From: Locusta migratoria
Lineage: Eukaryota > Arthropoda > Insecta > Orthoptera > Acrididae
Assembly: GCA_026315105.1 (NCBI GenBank)
Contig: CM048751.1
Span: 342,286,649 to 342,350,648 of the forward strand
Direction: 5' to 3'
Length of the DNA: 64,000 nucleotides
Below, in pieces: positions 57,385 to 64,000 of the stretch. A model generated the notes under the pieces. That model worked only from the letters and a program-made list of their open reading frames with translations, was not told the DNA's origin and searched no databases. Each line of letters starts with the position of its first letter. Position 1 is the first letter of the stretch. Position numbers and translations under genes: made by a program.

Positions 57385-57770
57385 GTGATAGAATTGACAC
57401 AAAATTACAAACGGGGATAATGGCACTTGGGCTTATATTGTATTAAAAAGACAGTATAAATGGCAAATAAAGCTTACAATGTGCTTTCCGTGGTGTGACA
57501 CCGTAAGTTGTTTTTCGGCGTTTCTGTGTTTTTGAATTGTGGATTTCCTTGTAGCCCTACAACGCTAATTCGTTGTTACCCGATCATTTGTAGGGCTACA
57601 AGGAAATCCACAATTTAAAAACATAGAAACACCGCAAAACAACTTACGGTGTCACACCACGGAGAGCGCATTGTAAACTTTGTTTACCATTTATACTGTC
57701 TTCTTAATACAAAATGAGCCCATGTCCCATTATCCCCGTTTGTAATTTTGTGTTAATTCTGTCACGCAGA

Positions 57771-57811
57771 TAATCTGAGGATACGCTGCTAAAGGGCGAA
57801 ACGCGTCATTA
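57771..57811 (+). ncRNA. hammerhead-like motif, right arm
   Basis: TAAT (57771-57774) before CTGAGGA (57775-57781) can pair with ATTA (57808-57811) as helix I. GAA is followed by self-complementary ACGCGT and C57807 as the cleavage base. Helix II is weakened (TACGC versus GGGC). Confidence 0.5.
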
Positions 57812-57830
57812 ATTAAAGAATAAATATATA

Positions 57831-58377
57831 GTAATAATAATAATAGCGTATGGCTCATTGGCCTGGCGCAAGTCTTTCAAATGGACGCCACTTCGGCGAC
57901 TTTCGTGTCCATAGCCCACCCCAGTTATCCAACCGGGAAAAGGGGACCTATAGGTTAACGTAGAATCCGAACCACGTGTCGTTTCTGGCGACTCCTAACA
58001 TCGTTGAGAGGTGAAGGACAATCTGCAATCGAGACGGCTTTTTACTGGAAGAATATTTATTCTCACTGATTGCTGTACACCATGGACTGGAAATCATTTT
58101 CTCTATAATACAGGAGAAAACCGAAAAAGTATTATGTTTGTATGAGTGTGTGCGTATGTGATGACTGTAAACAGCACAAACAGGAAAGAATATTAATCTT
58201 CAAAAGTGAAATGCCAAGATCACCTATTTAATACTTATTAATTTCTTTTGATTCAGTGGGCTATGCCACCACAATCTGGTCATCATATCAAATATTACAG
58301 CTTGGTAATCTTTTTAAAAATTGGAGATTAAATTACACGTGCAACATAGCACTTAGTCTAAATATGAAAATACATTA
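57831..58377. other. unassigned stretch
   Basis: (TAA)n-like start, then nothing recognised. Confidence 0.35.
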
Positions 58378-58389
58378 GTTAAAACATCA

Positions 58390-58581
58390 AATGTTCAAAT
58401 GATTGTCAAGCTTAAGTGACTGAGGGGTCATCAGTCCCTAAACCTACAAACTAGTTATGAACTACCTTATACTAAAGACGACACAAACGTCTATGCGGGA
58501 GGGGGATTCGAATCCCCGACGGAGAACAGCCTCGCCCATCGTAGCATAACGCCTCAATGCGCTCGGCCGCTCCGCCGCGGC
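58390..58581 (-). mobile_element. tRNA-derived SINE (family A, variant head), intact
   Basis: Flanked by GTTAAAACATCA (58378-58389 and 58582-58593), a perfect 12 bp duplication. B box GGATTCGAATCC. Confidence 0.9.
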
Positions 58582-58593
58582 GTTAAAACATCA

Positions 58594-59037
58594 CAGCTTG
58601 TAAGATTTTACAGGACGTCGCTCAATAGACAACGTTTTAATTGGCATTCGTATGTGACTACGTACACATACTAACTCTCTTCTCCACGTAATCGCCGTTA
58701 GCCATCTATACACTGCACGAGCCGTTTCAGCCCCTCGGCATAGAAGCCTCCCGCCTGGGACCATCTGGGGCCTTCAGCGAAAATCCTGTACAGTGATGTT
58801 CGGGCAACATATGGGAATTCTATAGTCAGGCTACTAATCGTCAAATACCGTCACTTTTAAGTTTCTGGCTACCTTGATCAACGATGTCGTCAGTCCCAGT
58901 ACTGGACCTGCTGAGGTAGACAAGACGTGAAACGTCATTCAAACCTAGCATCTGCTACATATTGTTAACCGGAGCTTACTTTTGGAATAAACCTCATATA
59001 TTTGACATACGTTTCAGACATGCAAATTCCGTAAATG
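58594..59037. other. unassigned stretch
   Basis: Nothing firmly recognised. Confidence 0.35.
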
Positions 59038-59048
59038 AAAATGGTATT

Positions 59049-59544
59049 AAACTTCCTAGCAGATTAAAATTGTGTGCCGGAACCGGGAGTCGAACCTGGG
59101 ACCTAAGTCTTTCGCGAGCAAGCGCTCTACCAACTGAGCTATCCCGACACGACTCACGATGCCGCCTCACAACTTTACTTACGCCAGTACCTCGCCTCCT
59201 ACTTTCGAAACTTCACAGAAGCTCTCCTGCGAAACAAGCAAGACTAGCACTCCTGGAAGAAAGGATATTTTGGAGACATGGCTTAGCCACAGCCTAGGGA
59301 TGTTTCCAGAATGAAACATTTCACTCTGCAGCGGAGTGTGCGCTGATATGAAACTTCCTAGCAGATTAAAATTGTGTGCCGGAATCGGGACTCGAACCTG
59401 GGACCTTTGCCTTTCGCAGCCAAGCGCTTACCCGCTAACGGCAAAGGTCCCAGTTTCGAGTCCCGGTTCCGGCACACAATTTTAATCTGCCAGGAAGTTT
59501 CATATCAGAGCACACTCCGCTGCAGAGTGAAAGTTTCATGCTGT
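59049..59544. mobile_element. inverted-repeat tRNA-bearing element, rearranged copy
   Basis: Flanked by AAAATGGTATT (59038-59048) and AAAATGGCATT (59545-59555). The left part is a minus-strand tRNA-like unit (59080-59155). The right part (about 59350-59540) is a near-perfect palindrome in which one half of the tRNA-like sequence appears in both orientations around a 28 bp centre. The same end blocks are present as in 50928-51274. Confidence 0.75.
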
Positions 59545-59644
59545 AAAATGGCATTGTCTATGATTTACATATTTTTGTAAATCATATTGGTCATTCAGGT
59601 AATTTTCAACATGGCGCCAGGTTATACAATTAGGGCGAAGCTTA

Positions 59645-61283
59645 TACGAGCGGGGTTTAAATGAAAAGGTAGTAAATGTCTTAACAACCGAACTGGTTGA
59701 AATTTGAATATGCCGCTTTGGGATAACGTAGTGCGACATTGGCGGATGGGGATGTAGTGCCCGGTCTGGTTATGCCCATGTGTGGGCGCCTGCACATGAC
59801 GCAGGAGAGAAGCAAGCAGTTGGGTGTTCCGTCCAATCGAGGCGGCAGTGTGTGTGAGGACATCGTGGCGTTCAAATTACAAAATTCGACGATTGAGGTG
59901 TTGTCAGATTTCTGACTGAGGAAGGTGTTAAACCGCCCGATATTCATTGGGGGTCTTATACAGGGGAGACTGTGTGTGTGACAAGTCAGTGAGAAAGTGG
60001 GTTTTCGTGAAGTCTACTTGTTCGACGCACTGAAGAACATATTGAAACGTGTCCATAGAAAATGTATAATGCTGAATTTCTAAGAAAATGTATAATATTG
60101 TGCCTCCTGTTTCGTGTCGAGTAACTTCCTTGCAAGAAAATGTATAATATTGCTTCTACTGTGTGTATCGATATGTGTACATAAATCTGTGAAGTTTCAT
60201 CTTTGGCAAAGATTATGTATCGCATAGCATTGTAGCTCGTGCAGAGAGTCAGAGAGTCAGACTTGTGGTTCAGCTCGCTTTTAGAGCAGTTGTGTTGTGT
60301 ATATGGCTCCGATGTAGAGCAGAGGCTGCAGTGCCAGCAAGTATATATTGCATTTCATATAATTATGAAAAAGGTTGTACCACCCTTGGAATGAAGGTAA
60401 TAGCATTTCATGTAATTATGAAAAGGTTATATCATTTAGGTAATGTAATGGTGATTATTATTAATAACTAACAAAGTTGACCTTTTTTCCTGTTTCATTT
60501 ACGTAGTTAGAAGATGAACCTACTCCCTTTATTTGATAATTAGTTATTTGTGGATTTAAAGTGAAGTATCGAGTTTGATAATCTTGTTGAACAGATTTGT
60601 TTATGGCTACCATATTAAATTATTGTTATGCAACACTGCAGTTAACTGACTATGATACTGAGTTTTGATAATCAGGTACTGAAATGCATAAAATTCTCGT
60701 AGTCTAACATTAAGAAAGTGGTTTTTGTTTTTAATATCTTTCTCGCAGTCAATTTTTTAGTATAGTCAGTGTGTGTTTCATGCAGGTTACATGTCACAGT
60801 TGTTTTGTTAAAAGATCCGTTGCGCACATAATCAGTTTATTGCACTATTTCTTATTTAACAGTATACACATCAATATCAGGGCCATAATTAAACCAAATT
60901 ACTGTGTTAATGAACAATGTACGTGTTCAGTTAAATTTTGATGAAGTTATCTGATGACTTTGTCATCTTGACTGTTAAACATCAATATATGACAACTATT
61001 TGGACTGCAACTAATACCAGATCAGGTTTTGAATGTGTAACTTTAAAACAAACTACTTTTGTTGTCTGATTAAACGATAGATTCAACATTAAAAAACACG
61101 TACTACTTTTAACATTAGTGGACTTGCTCTTGTCGAAGCCACAGGAATTCTGGGTACAGGGATGCTTCAGCTCATCAAACAGTGGGATAGTTGTGCTAAG
61201 GCCTCTGGAGATTACTTTTGAATAAAGACTTCGGTTATACCCACAGTGTCATTTCGTATCTTTTCATTTGAACATCCTTCATA
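59645..61283 (+). mobile_element. mariner relic with replaced or inserted middle
   Basis: The 5' end has a mariner terminus and N-terminal transposase-like residues (about 59725-60030, with a stop). The 3' end has SKPQEFWVQG (about 61135), GVITFE-type C-terminal residues and a complementary terminus (TTTCGTATCTTTTCATTTGAAC, 61253-61274). The AT-rich middle (about 60050-61120) is not mariner. Confidence 0.65.
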
Positions 61284-61369
61284 TATTTTTGATAAATAAT
61301 ACAAATGTGGATAACCTGCATTGCCATTATATATTGTGATATAATGTTTGTAAAACTATTGGATCAAAT

Positions 61370-61530
61370 TGCTATGGTTACAGTCCCTAACCTTACAAAC
61401 TACTTTAACTTACACTAAGGAGAGCACAGACATCCATGCCCGAGGGAGGACTCGAACCTCCGATGGGGAGCGGCTACTCACTCCGCAGCAAGGAGTCTTA
61501 GAGCGCTGGGTCACATCTGCGCAGTCACGG
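61370..61530 (-). mobile_element. tRNA-derived SINE (family A, variant), partial
   Basis: B box GGTTCGAGTCC and body TTTGTAAGGTTAGGGACTGT on the minus strand. Ends are not clear. Confidence 0.68.
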
Positions 61531-62440
61531 ATTCCACCACTTTGGAAATACATCATTGTCCTGTCCCTGCAGCTTGGCATCCCAGACGTATGATAATATC
61601 GGTATGATACTGACCTGAGTGAGTGATTTCAGGAATGTTGAGAAAGTGAGCAGGTGTCACAGAAAAATATGTCTTAGATGCTTATCATGTAGTGGGAGCA
61701 AGTGGGTCGAAAGAAATTTGCGTTGTAAGAAGCGAGTGTCTTATGACTTTTGTTAATGTAGCACAGTGACATATGATTACAGATGTTTGGAGTTCTGATA
61801 ACTGATGATTGAATAAAGCGATTAAAAGTTCGTGAAGGTAAAAAGCTTGAAGATTGTGGTTTAGTACCCCGTCGACGATATAGTACTTGCTTGGACCGAG
61901 TAAATATGAGAGAAAAAAGTCGTCTGTGCCATTTAAAAGGACCATCCTAGAATTCAGCTTAAGACATATAGGGAAGAAAACGGGAAACCTAAATGTAAAT
62001 TGCATTTTCGGACGCGAAATTGAAGCGCCACTGTCTATCTATCAGCTCAGTTTGCAAGTCAATTAAAGGTACATTTAAAAATATTTATGTGTTCGTAATA
62101 TTAACAGTGTTTTATTTGAAATACTTCAAGTTTTCTACTTGTTTTATTTCATGTTCACTGAAAGCGGCGCAACTCGCAGGAGAGCAACTTCTCTACTGGG
62201 ACTAGATATATCACTGCTGCCCACTGAATGTCACAGGTCGAGAGCCACAAGGCAGTAGAAAATATTGTGCCGGGAGTTGCTTCAAGATAATGTAATGAAA
62301 TAAATAATAACAAATTAATGAATAAATACAATTGCAATAACGTTTCAAGCAGTGTATGTAATGTGTGGAAGTTCGTTCGTGTGTTAACATACCACGGTGA
62401 ATTTGAATAAATCACATTGTAAGCTTGGAACATATGGGAT
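61531..62440. other. unassigned stretch
   Basis: No element recognised. Confidence 0.35.
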
Positions 62441-64000
62441 GCAAGTAAAAATGATAAAAATAGAAACTCCGTATAAGAGGCCCGGAAGCAAGCATCAAAA
62501 GGCCTTAAAAAGATCAAAGTACAATACATGAAGGACCAACTAGCATCAGTAGACTCCAACTTAAAGCAGAACAATACTAGGGACTTTTACAAAACTTTCA
62601 AAAGTAGCTAAAAGGAATAAGCCATCTAGTCTATTTTTCACGGACCCAAAAACGCAGGAAACTGCATATAATAGCACAAAGAACTGTTGAATACTTGGTG
62701 AATACTTCGAAGAACTACATAACTGCGATCCACCGAAAGAAAAATTTAATTTCGAAATTCTAAAACAAACCACCTCTGGACTCAAAGCCACCAACCACAG
62801 AACAAATAAAATAAATCATAAGAGACCTTAAAATAATAAAGCACCTGGAGAAAATAATATAGTTGCTGAACTGTGGAAGTACTCTGGCGACAACATGATA
62901 CAATGTCTATCAGAAATACTCAAAGAAATCTGGACAACACGCACCTTACCACCAGAATGGACATTCTGCATTAATACAGCCACTACATAAAAAAGGGAAG
63001 AAAACAGACCCTAGCAATTGTAGGGTAATCCCCCTCTTACCAGTGACCTATAAGATCTTGTCAAAGCGATCTTAAACAGAGCAGAAGAAGTACTTGACAA
63101 ACAACTAGGAAAGTATCAGGCTGGATTTAGGAAGGGAAGGTCATGTGCATAATAAATATGTAACTTTAAGAACATGATAGAAATGAGGAAAATCAGGAAG
63201 TTAAAATATGTAACTACTTTTGTGGATTTAAAAAAAAAAAAAAAGCATATGATTCAACTGACAGAAATACATTGTTTGATATTAAAAGAATTGGGACTCG
63301 ATACCAAAACAATTGAAACAATTAAAGCAACTTTGAAAAATACAAAATATGAAGTAAAATTTATGGGAAAGCTTTCAAAATCGTTTGAAATAAAGTCAAG
63401 TGTCTGAAAGGGAGATGGTTTGTCACTTCTGCTTTTCAATTGTGTGTTAGAGAAGGTAGTTCGAAAACGGAGGAAGACCAGCAATACTAAAGGGATTCAA
63501 ATAGGATGTCATCCAAACAATATCAATGTCGACTGTTTAGCCTTTACAGATGACATGGCATTGATTAGAGATTCGCTAGGTAATGCCCAAGAACAAATAA
63601 AAGAACTATAAAAACAAGCATCGAAAGTAGGACTACAAATATCCTCTGAAAAAACAAAGTCCATGACAAACATCTGTGATGATCCTCAAAATATTGCAGT
63701 TGACAACTATACAATACACAAAACTCAAAACTCATTCCTTTAAATACCTAGGAGAGTGGATTACATACAATGCAAAAGAAAAGACAGCTATAGAAACTAG
63801 AGTGCACAAAATGGAAATAGTGTTTCACATGACCAAAAACGTTTATAACAAAAAATCCTTGTCCTTGAATACTACCAAATAGTGGCCAAACCTGCAGCTC
63901 TGTATGCGGGAGAAATATCTAAACTAACAAAAAATGGAGATCTTGAGAATCTAGAGAGGGTTGAAAGAAGAATTTTAAGGAAAATACTGGGAGCTAGAAA
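62441..64000 (+). pseudogene. LINE RT fragment running off the window edge
   Basis: Linker residues (KKIKVQYMKDQLASVDSNLK, about 62508), then RT blocks: a Pro-Ser-Asn-Cys-Arg motif followed by LLPVTYKIL (about 63012-63058), YQAGF-type (about 63115), EMRKIRKLKYVTTFVDLKK (63180), LLFNCVLEKVVRKRRKTSN (63426), CLAFTDDMALIRDSLGNAQE (63534; catalytic DD intact), HSFKYLGEWITYNAKEKTA (63733). Stops and frameshifts separate the frames. Clade uncertain, possibly RTE/Jockey-related; it differs from copies A-C. Confidence 0.75.

Larger units (their letters stand above)
57322..57830. repeat. palindrome with hammerhead-like ends (second PLE family?)
   Basis: Arms of about 230 bp (about 57332-57562 and 57588-57817) are imperfect reverse complements around a 25 bp centre. 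Shared inverted blocks include GGATTTCCTTGTAGCCCTAC, GGTGTGACACCGTAAGTTG, GTTTGTAATTTTGTG-type and CGCAGATAATCTGAGGAT. Ribozyme-like cores sit at both outer ends, pointing outward, as in the PLE inverted dimers. Confidence 0.78.

Overview
This 64 kb window is AT-rich eukaryotic nuclear DNA, most likely from a large-genome insect. The SINE, RTE and Tc1/mariner repeat types look orthopteran (locust-like) to me, but that is recollection and not a database match. Almost everything recognisable is a transposable element or an element relic, often nested. Only two short pieces look like host coding exons: the 3' end of a plus-strand gene (about 3178-3964) and the last exon of a minus-strand gene (18936-19112). 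I could not name either gene.

Layout. 0-8.5 kb: a (TA)n tract grown inside an LTR-like repeat, the plus-strand host exons, a 790 bp foldback and a 0.2 kb direct duplication. 8.5-18.6 kb: one Penelope-like element (PLE) insertion flanked by a 17 bp direct repeat. It is an inverted 3' fragment joined to a plus-strand RT + GIY-YIG element, and a 6 kb I/Jockey-group LINE (LINE-1) has landed inside it. 18.6-26.6 kb: the minus-strand host exon, a SINE, and a Tc1-like relic split by a decayed second LINE (LINE-2). 26.9-27.3 and 34.0-34.5 kb: two short inverted-dimer PLE insertions with their own 14 and 15 bp target duplications. 27.5-32.1 kb: a nearly complete minus-strand RTE-type LINE containing a pogo-like element (with a 70 bp LINE tail inside it) and an LTR-like insertion. 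32.9-48.6 kb: mariner, RTE, gypsy, Tc1, CR1-like and I-like relics. 49.2-53.5 kb: a Tc1-like element carrying several later insertions, then a mariner holding a 1 kb hAT-like element. 54.7-64 kb: SINEs, an LTR-like repeat, a palindrome with ribozyme-like ends, a tRNA-bearing inverted-repeat element, a mariner and a truncated LINE.

The most interesting signals are RNA-level. PLE tails carry a hammerhead-like core (CUGANGA, hairpin, GAAA, tiny self-complementary helix III), and RTE 5' ends fold like an HDV-type ribozyme. The repeated inverted-dimer form of the PLE insertions, each with its own target duplication, suggests integration as a palindromic unit. No function is claimed beyond what motifs and insertion junctions show; all calls are by eye.
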